This document shows, piece by piece, positions 36,871 through 45,715 of a stretch of DNA of 64,000 bases; positions within the stretch are counted from its first letter, which is position 1; every line of letters starts with the position of its first letter. The DNA is taken from the NCBI GenBank assembly GCA_020161775.1, contig JAIUOW010000010.1, forward strand, positions 62,001 to 126,000. The letters run 5' to 3'. The translations under genes were made by a program, and so were the position numbers. Source of the stretch: Pseudomonadota bacterium (GTDB lineage Bacteria > Pseudomonadota > Gammaproteobacteria > Burkholderiales > Burkholderiaceae_C). Below the pieces are notes generated by a model. The model was not told where the DNA came from. It was given only the letters and a program-made list of their open reading frames with translations, and ran no database searches.

Positions 36871-37974
36871 TCAGGCCAGCGTGGGGTAGTCGGTGTAGCC
36901 CTTTGCGCCGCCGCCGTAGAACGTGGCCTTGTCGGGCGTGTTCAGCGGCGCGTTGTCGTGCAGGCGGCGCACCAGGTCGGGGTTGGCGATGTACAGCTTG
37001 CCAAAGGCCACCAGGTCCGCGCCCGCGGCCACGGCCTGTTCTGCCAGGGCCTTGTCGTAGCCGTTGTTGACCATCCACGCGCCCTGGCCGCCGGCGGTGC
37101 GGTAGGCGGTCTTGAGCGCGCCGTAGTCAAACGGCCGGTCGGCGATCTCGCGCGGGCCGCCGGTGGCGCCTTCGATGATGTGGATGTAGGCCAGCTTCAG
37201 CGGTGCGAGCTGGCGCAGCACGTATTCAAACAGCGCCTGCGCGTCATCGGTCACCACGTCGTTGGCGGGCGTGACCGGCGACAGGCGCAGGCCGGTGCGC
37301 CCGCCGCCGATTTCGTCCGTCACGGCGCGCATCACTTCCAGCAGCAGCCGGGCGCGGTTTTCGATGCTGCCGCCGTAATCGTCGCGGCGGTGGTTGCTGC
37401 CGGTTTTCAGGAACTGGTCCAGCAGGTAGCCGTTGGCGCCGTGCACTTCCACGCCGTCAAAGCCGGCGGTGCTGACGGCATGGCGCGCCGCATGGCGGAA
37501 GTCCTGCACGATGCCGGGCAGCTCGGCGGCGTCCAGCGCGCGCGGCACGGACGTTTCCACGAAGCTGCCCACGCCGTCCTTGATGAGGTAGGTCTTGGTC
37601 CTGGCGGCGATGGCCGATGGCGCTACCGGTGCCGCGCCACCGGGCTGCAGGTCCACATGCGACACGCGGCCCACGTGCCACAGCTGCGTGACGATGCGCC
37701 CGCCGGCGGCGTGCACCGCATCCGTCACCTTTTTCCAGCCGTCCAGCTGCTCGGTGCCGTACAGGCCGGGCACGTCGGCATAGCCCTGGCCCTGGTGGCT
37801 GATGGCCGTGGCCTCGGTGATCAGCAGGCCGGCGCTGGCGCGCTGGCGGTAGTACTCCGCCATCAGCGGCGTGGGCACGGCGCCGGGCGCGCGGTTGCGC
37901 GTGAGCGGCGCCATGACGATGCGGTTGGGCAGGCGCAAAGCGCCAACTTGCAGGGGGTCGAACAGGGAAGCCAT
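36871..37974 (-). CDS. Old-yellow-enzyme family alkene reductase (NemA-like)
   Basis: 367 residues forming a flavin TIM barrel. It begins SLFDPLQVGALRLPNRIVMAPLTRNRA and contains TEATAIS, QLWHVGRVSH, the substrate-binding GVEVHGANGYLLDQFLK and the FMN-phosphate region GADLVAFGKLYIANPDLVRR. It reduces activated C=C bonds, N-ethylmaleimide or nitro esters with NADPH. It is divergent from the MFS gene at 38069. Confidence 0.93.
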   Translation of the reverse strand: MASLFDPLQVGALRLPNRIVMAPLTRNRAPGAVPTPLMAEYYRQRASAGLLITEATAISHQGQGYADVPGLYGTEQLDGWKKVTDAVHAAGGRIVTQLWHVGRVSHVDLQPGGAAPVAPSAIAARTKTYLIKDGVGSFVETSVPRALDAAELPGIVQDFRHAARHAVSTAGFDGVEVHGANGYLLDQFLKTGSNHRRDDYGGSIENRARLLLEVMRAVTDEIGGGRTGLRLSPVTPANDVVTDDAQALFEYVLRQLAPLKLAYIHIIEGATGGPREIADRPFDYGALKTAYRTAGGQGAWMVNNGYDKALAEQAVAAGADLVAFGKLYIANPDLVRRLHDNAPLNTPDKATFYGGGAKGYTDYPTLA

Positions 37975-38068
37975 GCGTGGATACTCCGGTGAATGGATAC
38001 TGCGGCTCAGGTTAGCCGCGAATCAATGGCCCTGTGGCCAGCACGCGCACGCTTTTTAAGGTAGGTCA

Positions 38069-39274
38069 ATGCCGCGTTCATTGCTGGGTCTTGCCGTCGC
38101 GCTGTCGCTGGGCGCGGCCATTTCGCTGGGCGTCACGCGCTTTGCCTATGGCCTGCTGCTGCCGCCCATGCGCGCGGACCTGCAGTGGTCCTACACCCTG
38201 GCGGGCGCCATGAACACGGCCAACGCCCTGGGCTACCTGCTGGGCGCGCTGGTCACGCCGCGGCTGATGGCGCGCCTGGGGCCGTCCCGGCTGCTGCTGG
38301 GCGGTGCGCTGCTGGCCAGCGTGTTCATGGGCCTGAGCGGGTTTTTCACAGACGCCACGGCGCTGCTGGCGCAGCGGCTGCTGGCCGGTGTGGCCAGTGC
38401 GTTCGTGTTCATTGCGGGGGGCCTGCTGGCCGCCCGGCTGGGCGCGCTGCAGCCGCAGCGCATGGGCCTGCTGCTGGGCCTGTACTACGGCGGCACGGGG
38501 CTGGGCATTGTGCTGTCGGCGCTGCTGGTGCCGGCCATGCTGCAGGCGGCGGCCCAAATGCGCCCTGACATGGCGCATGGCTGGGCCTGGGCCTGGTGGG
38601 CGCTGGCCGTGGCCTGCCTTGCAGCCACGGCGGTGCTGGTGTGGCCGACGCGCGCGCTGCAGGCGCTGGCGCCACCGCCGGCAGCGGCGGCCGCTGGCGC
38701 GGTGGCTCTGCGCTTTACCTGGCGTGCCTTCGCGCCCGGCCTGGCGGGCTATGCCATGTTTGGCGTGGGCTACATCGGCTACATGACGTTCGTGATCGCG
38801 CTGCTGCGCGAGCAGGGCGTGGGGCCGGGCGCCGTCACGCTGTTCTACGCGCTGCTGGGCGTGGCGGTGGTGGCGTCGTCACGCATCTGGGCGGGCCTGC
38901 TGGACCGCGCGAAGGGGGGCGGCGCGCTGGCCACGCTGAACGGCCTGCTGGGTTGCGCCACGCTGTTGCCCGCGCTCACCGCCACCTGGCCGCTGGTGCT
39001 GCTGTCGGGGCTGGTGTTTGGGGCGGTGTTCCTGTCGGTGGTGGCGTCCACCACGGCGCTGGTGCGCCACAACCTGCCGCCCGCGCAGTGGGCGGCCGGC
39101 ATCAGCGCCTTCACCATCGTGTTTGCGGCCGGGCAGATCGTGGGGCCCACGGTCGTGGGCTGGATTGCCGACGGGCCTGGTGGGTTGGCCGGGCTGGAAA
39201 AGGGGCTGGTGTTTTCCGCGCTGGCGCTGTGGGTGGGGGCGCTTCTGGCCTGGCGGCAAAAGCCGCTGGCCTGA
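38069..39274 (+). CDS. YbfB/YjiJ family MFS transporter
   Basis: 401 residues with twelve predicted membrane helices. Its opening (AISLGVTRFAYGLLLPPMRADLQWSYTLAGAMNTANALGYLLGAL) is typical of the YbfB/YjiJ family of the major facilitator superfamily. The exported or imported compound is unknown. A GST gene converges on it 13 bp away, and an alkene reductase is divergent, so electrophile handling is possible but unproven. Confidence 0.85.
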   Translation: MPRSLLGLAVALSLGAAISLGVTRFAYGLLLPPMRADLQWSYTLAGAMNTANALGYLLGALVTPRLMARLGPSRLLLGGALLASVFMGLSGFFTDATALLAQRLLAGVASAFVFIAGGLLAARLGALQPQRMGLLLGLYYGGTGLGIVLSALLVPAMLQAAAQMRPDMAHGWAWAWWALAVACLAATAVLVWPTRALQALAPPPAAAAAGAVALRFTWRAFAPGLAGYAMFGVGYIGYMTFVIALLREQGVGPGAVTLFYALLGVAVVASSRIWAGLLDRAKGGGALATLNGLLGCATLLPALTATWPLVLLSGLVFGAVFLSVVASTTALVRHNLPPAQWAAGISAFTIVFAAGQIVGPTVVGWIADGPGGLAGLEKGLVFSALALWVGALLAWRQKPLA

Positions 39275-39287
39275 ACGCCCCACGGCC

Positions 39288-39896
39288 TTACTTCATCAGC
39301 CCTTCGGCGCGCATGGCTTCCTGCACGGCGGGGCGGGCGCCGACGCGCTCGCGGTAGGCCAGCAGGTTGGCAAAGCCCGACAGGTCCACGCCGGTCATTT
39401 TCGCCCAGTTGGTGGTGGTGAACAGGTAGCCGTCGGCCACGGTGAACTGGTCACCCATCAGGTACTGCTTGCCGGCCAGTTCGCCGTCCACCCATTTCAG
39501 GCGGCTCGCGAGCCTGTCGCGCGCGGCGTCCTTCACCTCGTCGGTGGACGCCGGGTTGAACAGCGGGCCGAAGCCGCGGTGGATTTCCATGCCGATGAAG
39601 GTCAGCCATTCCTGCAGGCGGTAGCGCGCCAGCGTGCCGTTGGCCGGGGCCAGGTTCTTCAGCGGCGCCTGGTCGGCGATGTACTGCACGATGGCCGGGC
39701 CTTCGCGCAGGCGGGTGCCGTCGTCCAGCTCCAGCAGCGGCACATAGCCCAGCGGGTTGATGGTGTAGTAGTCGGTGCCGTCGTCCAGCTGGTGGGTCTT
39801 GGTGGGGGCCTTGACGGGCTCGAACGCAATGCCGGCCTCGCGCAGCGCGATGTGCGGGGACAGCGAGCAGGCGCCGGGGGAGTAATAAAGCTTCAT
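39288..39896 (-). CDS. Glutathione S-transferase (beta class-like)
   Basis: 202 residues. The N-terminal thioredoxin-like domain starts MKLYYSPGACSLSPHIALREAG, with the Cys/Ser positions of beta-class GSTs, and includes the cis-Pro segment GYVPLLELDDG and the glutathione-binding LREGPAIVQYIAD. The helical C-terminal domain follows. It conjugates glutathione to electrophiles in the cytoplasm. The upstream gap 39897-40083 shows nothing recognisable. Confidence 0.92.
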   Translation of the reverse strand: MKLYYSPGACSLSPHIALREAGIAFEPVKAPTKTHQLDDGTDYYTINPLGYVPLLELDDGTRLREGPAIVQYIADQAPLKNLAPANGTLARYRLQEWLTFIGMEIHRGFGPLFNPASTDEVKDAARDRLASRLKWVDGELAGKQYLMGDQFTVADGYLFTTTNWAKMTGVDLSGFANLLAYRERVGARPAVQEAMRAEGLMK

Positions 39897-40083
39897 GTTG
39901 ATTCCTGTGGTTTTGTGAAGGGTGTGCGGCGAACGCAGCCCCGCATGCTAGCGGTTGCCGGCCATTCGTGCAGGGTGCCGTCCGTCATGGCCTTGTCCTA
40001 CAGCACGGCGCGCCGGTGACTGATCACCCGTGGCCCTGGCGCTGCCTAGCATCGGTGCTTCCATCCTCCACAGGAGAGTCACC

Positions 40084-40941
40084 ATGCCGATGGCTGCACC
40101 GAAGAAACACCGCTCCACCGTGGAAACCGCGCTGGAGTACCAGGTGCTGGCGCCCGCGCATTTCTGTTTCAACATCGAGGCCGCCCTGCGCCCCGGCCAG
40201 GCGCTGCTGGGCGAACGCCTGGCGGTGTCCTCGGGCGTGTCGGTGCGCAGCTTCACCGACCCGTCCAGCGGCAACCGCTTCATCCGGTTTGACGCGCCCG
40301 TGGGACCGCTGATGGTGAATTACCAGGCCGACGTGGTGCTGGACGTCGAGCCCGTGCCCGATGACCTGGCCGAGGTGCCCGTGGGCCAGCTGCCCGACGA
40401 GGTGCTGCATTACCTGATGCCCACGCGGTACTGTGAATCCGACGTGCTGGCCCGCGCCGCGCAGCAGATGTTTGGCGACTTGCCGCCGGGCATTGGCCGC
40501 GTGCGCGCCGTCACGCAGTGGATCCATGACGCCATCACCTACCTGCCGGGCAGCACCGTGTCCACCACCACCGCGCAGGACGTGTTCGTGCAGCGTGCCG
40601 GCGTGTGCCGCGACTTTGCCCACCTGGGCATTACCCTGTGCCGGGCGCTGAACATCCCGGCGCGGCTGGTGGTGGGCTATGTGTGGTTTGACGAGCCGCC
40701 GCAGGACTTTCACGCGATCTTCGAGGCCTGGCTGGGCGGGCGCTGGGTGCTGTTTGACGCCACCGGCATGGCCCCGCCCGAAAAGCTGGTGCGCACCGGC
40801 ACCGGGCGCGACGCCAAGGACGTGGCCTTCAGCACGCTGTTTGGCGCGGTGCAGATGACGCGCAAGGAAGTGCGTGTGGACGAGGGTGGGCGCGACATGC
40901 AGCTGCGCATCGAAGCCGAGCTGGCCGCCGAGGACGCGTGA
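40084..40941 (+). CDS. Transglutaminase-like cysteine peptidase family protein
   Basis: 285 residues from the ATG at 40084, preceded by CAGGAGAG. An N-terminal beta domain is followed by a transglutaminase core with catalytic Cys in AGVCRDFAHL, His in DFHAIFEAWL and Asp in WVLFDATG. Relatives often sit with circularly permuted ATP-grasp and alpha-E genes for peptide synthesis, but those partners are absent here. Its substrate is unknown. Confidence 0.85.
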   Translation: MPMAAPKKHRSTVETALEYQVLAPAHFCFNIEAALRPGQALLGERLAVSSGVSVRSFTDPSSGNRFIRFDAPVGPLMVNYQADVVLDVEPVPDDLAEVPVGQLPDEVLHYLMPTRYCESDVLARAAQQMFGDLPPGIGRVRAVTQWIHDAITYLPGSTVSTTTAQDVFVQRAGVCRDFAHLGITLCRALNIPARLVVGYVWFDEPPQDFHAIFEAWLGGRWVLFDATGMAPPEKLVRTGTGRDAKDVAFSTLFGAVQMTRKEVRVDEGGRDMQLRIEAELAAEDA

Positions 40942-40983
40942 TCCGCGGGGTGCGCCGGTTGCGCCGGTTGCGACGCGGGCGCT

Positions 40984-41841
40984 TCAGCCCGCGCGGCGCA
41001 GCACCCCCATGCCGAACAGGGTGGCCGTGATGTACATGCTGACCGAATAGATCGCCGCAGGCAGCGCAAGCTGGAAGTTGTCCAGCACGCTCAGGGCGAT
41101 GTAGATCGCCAGCGTGGAGTTGTGGATGCCGATCTCGAAGCTGATGGCGGTGGACAGCGGCTTGTCCATGCCGGCCGCGCGGCTGAGGTAGTAGCCCGCC
41201 AGCAGGCTCACCAGGTTGAACGCCACCACGGCCGGGCCCACGCTGGCAAACGAGGTGACCAGCGCGTTCCATTCCTTGCCGATGGCAATGAGCGCGAACG
41301 CGGCGAGCACCAGCGCGCTGAATATCTTGAACGGCTTTTCCATGCGCTGGGCAAAACCGGGGCGGCGCGCGGCCACCACCATGCCGATCACCACCGGCAC
41401 CAGCACCACCGCGATCACCTCGGCGACCTTGCCCAGCTGCAGCGGCACGACCTGTCCTGTCTTGGCGAAGGTGTGGATGGCCCAGTTGGCGATCAGCGGC
41501 ATCGTCACGATGGACAGGAGGGTGTTGATGGCCGTGAGCGAGATGTTCATGGCCACGTTGCCGCCAAACAGGTGGCTGAACAGGTTGGCCGACACGCCGC
41601 CGGGCGACGCGGCCAGCAGCATCAGCCCCACGGCAAACACCGGCGGCAGGCCCAGCGCCACCACCAGCGCCCAGCACGCCAGCGGCAGCGCCACCACCTG
41701 CAGCGCCAGCGCCACGACCACGGCCTTGGGGTACTTCAGCAGGCGCTGGAAATCCGCCACGCTGAGCGACAGGCCCAGGCCAAACATCACCAGCGCGAGG
41801 GAGATGAGCAACAGGGTGGGGAGCAGCTGGATGAAGTTCAT
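40984..41841 (-). CDS. Bile acid:sodium symporter family transporter
   Basis: 285 residues with about nine membrane helices. BASS-family features are ALVMFGLGLSLSVADFQRLL near the start, AASPGGVSANLFSHLFGGN and SFEIGIHNSTLAIYIAL, the crossing helices with unwound substrate and sodium sites. In bacteria these carry pantoate, keto acids or similar organic anions. No operon partner is seen; a 580-bp region of repeats separates it from the next gene. Confidence 0.88.
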   Translation of the reverse strand: MNFIQLLPTLLLISLALVMFGLGLSLSVADFQRLLKYPKAVVVALALQVVALPLACWALVVALGLPPVFAVGLMLLAASPGGVSANLFSHLFGGNVAMNISLTAINTLLSIVTMPLIANWAIHTFAKTGQVVPLQLGKVAEVIAVVLVPVVIGMVVAARRPGFAQRMEKPFKIFSALVLAAFALIAIGKEWNALVTSFASVGPAVVAFNLVSLLAGYYLSRAAGMDKPLSTAISFEIGIHNSTLAIYIALSVLDNFQLALPAAIYSVSMYITATLFGMGVLRRAG

Positions 41842-41890
41842 GACGTGTTGTCTCCATTGTTTTGTCTGATGCAGCGTGTTGCTGGCGCCG

Positions 41891-42121
41891 CAAAGGCGGG
41901 TGCGGGCCGGCTGCGGCGCTTCACTGGAACGGTCACCGCGCTGCGGTGACTCCCCTGCGCTGCTCGGTCTTGCGGCCCGCCGCAGAACTCGCTACGCGCT
42001 GGCGCGCTTCGCTCGGACAGCCGCGGCGAGTCAGTCAACGAGCGCGCTTCGCGCGTGGCCGCAAGCCCTGTGCTGCTCGGCGTCCCAGAGGCGCGCCGCA
42101 GCCGGCCCGCACCCGCCTTTG
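41891..42121 (+). repeat. Structured repeat, copy A (231 bp)
   Basis: The outer arms 41891-41919 and 42093-42121 are perfect 29-bp inverted repeats beginning CAAAGGCGGG and ending CCCGCCTTTG. Inside, further stems can be drawn: GGTCACCGC with GCGGTGACT (41931-41951), CTTGCGGCC (41969-41977) with GGCCGCAAG (42057-42065), and CGCCGC (41978-41983) with GCGGCG (42023-42028). Unpaired stretches such as AGAACTCGCTACGCGCTG and TGCGCTGCTCGG are shared with copy C. Confidence 0.85.
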
Positions 42122-42164
42122 CAGAGGGGTTGGAGGCGAAGCAGGGCAGGCACGCCCACCCCCT

Positions 42165-42402
42165 GGCTCGCGACAGGCGGTCCCCGGTGGGGGCGATCTC
42201 TGTGGCGGCGAGGAGCGCAGATTCGGGGTCGGCGCGCACAGCGCGCTTCGTTTCTGGCTCGCCGCGGCTGTTCGAACGGAGTGCGCAAAGCGCACGCAGT
42301 GAGTTCTGCGGCGCGACCCCGAATCGAGCACCACAGCGCAGTCGAAGCGAAGCGTAGACCGCCACAGTGTGAGCCCCCGCCGGGGACCGCCTGTCGCGAG
42401 CC
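42165..42402 (-). repeat. Structured repeat, copy B (238 bp, inverted)
   Basis: The outer arms 42165-42194 and 42373-42402 pair over 30 bp with one T/C difference that would be a G-U wobble in the minus-strand RNA. An inner stem, CGACCCCGAATC/GATTCGGGGTCG (42314-42325 with 42220-42231), is perfect over 12 bp. The conserved CTGTGGCGGTC, AGAACTC and GCGGCGAG blocks appear on the minus strand, so this copy faces opposite to copies A and C. Confidence 0.85.
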
Positions 42403-42421
42403 GCGCCGACCAACTTGCTCA

Positions 42422-43180
42422 TCAGGTCTTGTAAGAAGGATCGGTCTTGTCCAGCTTGCGCAGCAGCGCGGGCCAGGCAATGTTGGCGCCTTGCCCGGCA
42501 GTGACGGTCTTCATGACTTCGGCCAGGCCCTGCAGGATGCGCGGGTCGATCAGCGTGAGCTCGCTGCCGCCGGACTGCGCATCGATCTGGATGCGGCAGG
42601 TGTTCTCGAAGGTGTACATCGACAGGAACGCATCGGCGATGGTCTTGCCCACGGTCAGCAGGCCGTGGTTGCGCAGCATCAGGAAGTTCTTGTTGCCGAT
42701 GTCGGCCTGCAGGCGCGGGCGTTCGTCGTCGCGCAGGGCCACGCCCTCGTAGTCGTGGTAGGCCAGGGACGCCAGCACGAAGGTGCTTTGTTGGCTGATG
42801 GGCAGCACGCCGTTTTTCTGTGCGCTGACGGCCACGCCCGCGCGGCTGTGGGTGTGCAGCACGCAGCCGGCGTCTTCGCGCACCTGGTGGATGCAGCTGT
42901 GGATGGTGAAGCCGGCCGGGTTGACGGGGAACGGCGAGTCAATGAGCTTGTTGCAGGCCTGGTCCACCTTGACCAGGCTGGACGCGGTGATCTCGTCGAA
43001 CATCAGGCCGTAGGGGTTGATCAGGAAGTGGTGTTCCGGGCCGGGCACGCGTGCGCTGATGTGGGTGAAGACCAGGTCGCTCCAGCCGTACAGCGCCACC
43101 AGCCGGTAGGCGGCGGCCAGGTCCACGCGCAGCGCCCATTCTTCGGCGCTCACGACTTCTTTGAGGGATGGGATGTGCAT
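42422..43180 (-). CDS. Class II aldolase/adducin family protein
   Basis: 252 residues of the fuculose-phosphate aldolase fold. Zn-binding His appear in VLHTHSRAG, and a further His in MLRNHGLLTVG. An N-terminal block DLVFTHISARVPG is characteristic. In this family the fold serves aldolases, decarboxylases or epimerases of hydroxy or keto acids. It is transcribed toward the repeats and adjoins an AraC regulator gene on the same strand, 40 bp away. Confidence 0.85.
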   Translation of the reverse strand: MHIPSLKEVVSAEEWALRVDLAAAYRLVALYGWSDLVFTHISARVPGPEHHFLINPYGLMFDEITASSLVKVDQACNKLIDSPFPVNPAGFTIHSCIHQVREDAGCVLHTHSRAGVAVSAQKNGVLPISQQSTFVLASLAYHDYEGVALRDDERPRLQADIGNKNFLMLRNHGLLTVGKTIADAFLSMYTFENTCRIQIDAQSGGSELTLIDPRILQGLAEVMKTVTAGQGANIAWPALLRKLDKTDPSYKT

Positions 43181-43220
43181 GGTGCTTGTCTCCTTTGCGG
43201 ACGCCCATCACACCCGTTTT

Positions 43221-44189
43221 TCAGTGCGAGGGCTGTCCCGCCTGTGACGTGTTGCGGAACTCGCTGGGGCTGGCGCCTGTGTGCTCGCGGAACACGCGGC
43301 TGAAGTGCGACAGGTTGCCAAAACCCCAGGTCATGGCGATGTCGGTAATGGGGCGGCCATGCGGGCCGGCGGCCTGCAGGTCGCGCACGCAGGCCTGCAG
43401 GCGCATGCGCTGGATGTAGGCGGCAATGGATTCGCCCTCGCCCGCGAAGGCGTTGTACAGGTGGCGGCGGCTGCAGTTGAGCGCGCGGGCAATGCCGTCC
43501 ACGCTGAGCGCCGGGTCGCCCAGGTGCTGCGCCACATGGGCGCGGATGCGGTCGCGCAGGGCTTCGCGCTGCGTGGTGGCGGTCTCCTGGCCCGACAGCT
43601 CCAGCAGCGACAGGTGTACCAGCTGCTTGATGAGCTGGCCCGCGCCCTGAGCGGCGGCCTCGCTCATGTGGGGCAGCTCCTGCCAGGTGTTGCGCATGGC
43701 TTCCAGCGCCACGCGCGAGATGCCGCTGGCGCCCAGGTGGCGCGCCATGGTGCCGCCCAGGCGCAGGCTGCGCTCGACCACCTCGTCCTTGGGCACCATC
43801 ACGATCAGGTGGTCCACGCTTTCGGGGTTGGCGATCTCGTAGGGCTGGGTGGTGTCGTAGATGATCCACGCGCCCGAGCGGGCGCTGGCCTCGCGCCCCT
43901 GCTGCTGCACGGTAGCGCCGCCCTGCCAGGGCGCCACGATCTTCAGGTAGGCGGTGTCGCTGGTGCGCGCCATGCCGGGCGTGCGCAGCACGCGGTGGCG
44001 GTTGGCCTCCAGCCGGGTGAGGATCACATCGCCCGCGCGCGAGGCGGCCATGTGGCCGTCAAACTGCATGTCGCCGTAAAAGTCGGACTCCAGCCCGCCA
44101 AAGTGCTGCCACACCCATTCACGCCATTGCGGCGCGCGGTCGCGCGGGGCGACGGCGTCGGTGTTCAGGGTGATGGGCTGGGCGGACAT
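43221..44189 (-). CDS. AraC-family transcriptional regulator (FeaR/XylS-like)
   Basis: 322 residues from the ATG at 44189. An N-terminal sensor region of the AraC-binding-like type is followed by two helix-turn-helix units (LSVDGIARALNCSRRHLYNAF and PITDIAMTWGFGNLSHFSRVFREHTGASPSEF). Regulators of this shape control aromatic or amine catabolism. It is divergent from the ABC transporter operon with an aldehyde dehydrogenase gene, which it probably activates. Confidence 0.88.
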   Translation of the reverse strand: MSAQPITLNTDAVAPRDRAPQWREWVWQHFGGLESDFYGDMQFDGHMAASRAGDVILTRLEANRHRVLRTPGMARTSDTAYLKIVAPWQGGATVQQQGREASARSGAWIIYDTTQPYEIANPESVDHLIVMVPKDEVVERSLRLGGTMARHLGASGISRVALEAMRNTWQELPHMSEAAAQGAGQLIKQLVHLSLLELSGQETATTQREALRDRIRAHVAQHLGDPALSVDGIARALNCSRRHLYNAFAGEGESIAAYIQRMRLQACVRDLQAAGPHGRPITDIAMTWGFGNLSHFSRVFREHTGASPSEFRNTSQAGQPSH

Positions 44190-44378
44190 GGGGCTTGCGG
44201 CTGGGTTGCGGCCCATTATGGGCGCGGGGACGCCGCACGCGCATTGGGGTTCAGGGTAAACCCGATACCGCATGCACAGCTGCGCAAACGCTTTGTGCGC
44301 GGGCAGCAAAGCGGCAGGAAGTTCGCTTTTTTAAGCTTCGGGGCTGTGCGCATTCCTGCGCGCTTCAAGGAGACAACC

Positions 44379-45602
44379 ATGGCCCAGCCGACCCCTTTCA
44401 AGCCTGTTCAGAAATCCCGCCGCCAGATCATCCAGGGCGCCGCCGCGGCGGTCGGCGCCATGTCTTTCGCCCCCGGCCTCATGGCGCAGGCCGCGCCGGT
44501 GCGCGTGGGCTACGCCATGGCCCGCACCGGTCCCTGGACGGGCGGCGCGCAGGTCAGCCAGGAGCCCAACTACCTGCTGTGGGCCGAGCAGCAGAACGCC
44601 GCGGGCGGCCTGGATGTGAAGGGCGTCAAACGCAAGATCGAGCTGATCAGCAGCGACGACCGCAGCGACACCGAGACCGTGGTGCGCACCTACGAAAAGC
44701 TCATGGGCAGCGACAAGGTGGACCTGGTGCTGCCGCCCTGGGGCAGCAATGCCAACTTTGCCGTGGCACCGCTGGCCAACCGCTTTGGCTACCCGTTCCT
44801 GGCGCCCACGGCATTGAGCAAGCGGCTGATCGAGATGAAGCTGCCGTATTTCTTCCTGCTGCTGCAGCAGCCCGCGCCCATGACCAATGCGCTGGTGGAC
44901 ATGCTCAAGGCCAACGGCTGCAAGACGCTGGCCTGCATCTATGTGGACGACCTGTTCGGCCTGGAGAACTTTGCCGCGCTGAAGGTGGCGCTGCAGGGCA
45001 GCGGCATCCAGATGGTGGAAGACAAGAGCTACCCCGGCGGCGTGAAGGACCTGTCGCCGGTGCTGCGCTCCATCAAGGACAAGAACCCCGATGCCTTCGT
45101 GGGCTTCACCTACCCGCCCGACACCATCCTGGCCAGCAAGCAGGCCAAGGAAGTGGGCCTGAACCCGAAGTTCTTCTATGCGTCGGTGGGCACGGCCTTC
45201 CAGCTGTACAAGAACGTGATGACGCCCGCCGGCGCCGAAGGCGTGCTGGGCATGGGCAGCTGGAACAGCAAGACCAGCCCCGGCGCCAAGGCCTACTTTG
45301 ACGCGCACACCAAGAAGTTTGGCGGCAAGGAGCCCGACCGCTGGGCCAGCGGCGCCGCATGGGCGGGGCTGGAGATCCTGACCAATGCCGTGAAGGCGCA
45401 GGGCCTGGACAGGAAGGCCATCCGCGACTACGTGGCCAACACCACGCACAAGACCATCCTGGGCGACATCAAGTTCCAGGGCAGCGAGAACATCGGCACG
45501 CCGGGCACGGTGAGCCAGTGGCAGAACGGCGAGTTTGAAGTGGTGTGGCCGCCCAAGCTGGCCACGGCCAAGCTCAATCCCGCCAAAGCGGCCTGGAAGT
45601 AA
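44379..45602 (+). CDS. Branched-chain-type ABC transporter substrate-binding protein
   Basis: 407 residues with a twin-arginine-like signal (KSRRQIIQGAAAAVGAMSF, then LMAQA) and a Leu/Ile/Val-binding-type fold (VRVGYAMARTGPWTGGAQ). The ribosome-binding site AAGGAG precedes the ATG. It delivers ligand to the LivHMGF-like membrane complex encoded downstream. With an aldehyde dehydrogenase in the operon, an aromatic acid or related compound is a likely ligand rather than an amino acid; this is inferred from context. Confidence 0.9.
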   Translation: MAQPTPFKPVQKSRRQIIQGAAAAVGAMSFAPGLMAQAAPVRVGYAMARTGPWTGGAQVSQEPNYLLWAEQQNAAGGLDVKGVKRKIELISSDDRSDTETVVRTYEKLMGSDKVDLVLPPWGSNANFAVAPLANRFGYPFLAPTALSKRLIEMKLPYFFLLLQQPAPMTNALVDMLKANGCKTLACIYVDDLFGLENFAALKVALQGSGIQMVEDKSYPGGVKDLSPVLRSIKDKNPDAFVGFTYPPDTILASKQAKEVGLNPKFFYASVGTAFQLYKNVMTPAGAEGVLGMGSWNSKTSPGAKAYFDAHTKKFGGKEPDRWASGAAWAGLEILTNAVKAQGLDRKAIRDYVANTTHKTILGDIKFQGSENIGTPGTVSQWQNGEFEVVWPPKLATAKLNPAKAAWK

Positions 45603-45618
45603 GGAAAGGAAAGCCGTT

Positions 45619-45705
45619 GTCATTGCGGGCTTGACCCGCAATCCATCTGCGCCTGCCCATCCGCAAGCGCGCCAGCATGGATGCCGGGTCAAGCCCGGCA
45701 TGACG
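45619..45705. repeat. Palindromic intergenic repeat (TGTCAT family), copy 2
   Basis: Between the binding-protein gene and livH. Outer halves TGTCATTGCGGGCTTGACCC and GGGTCAAGCCCGGCATGACG are near-complementary, with a variable middle. It matches the dnaN-gyrB element at 9387-9458. It would form a strong hairpin in the transport operon mRNA and may lower expression of the genes that follow. Confidence 0.8.
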
Positions 45706-45715
45706 GGCCACGCTT

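Larger units (their letters stand above)
41842..42421. other. Non-coding 580-bp region filled by two structured repeats
   Basis: No gene is supported here; the reading frames that cross it are byproducts of high GC. It holds copies A (41891-42121) and B (42165-42402) of a structured repeat, in opposite orientation, 43 bp apart. Confidence 0.7.

Noticed and set aside
41876..43303. Open frame of about 475 codons running through the repeats into the aldolase gene
   Set aside because: It crosses inverted repeats and then runs antisense to a well-defined class II aldolase; the Arg/Ala-rich translation reflects the repeat sequence.
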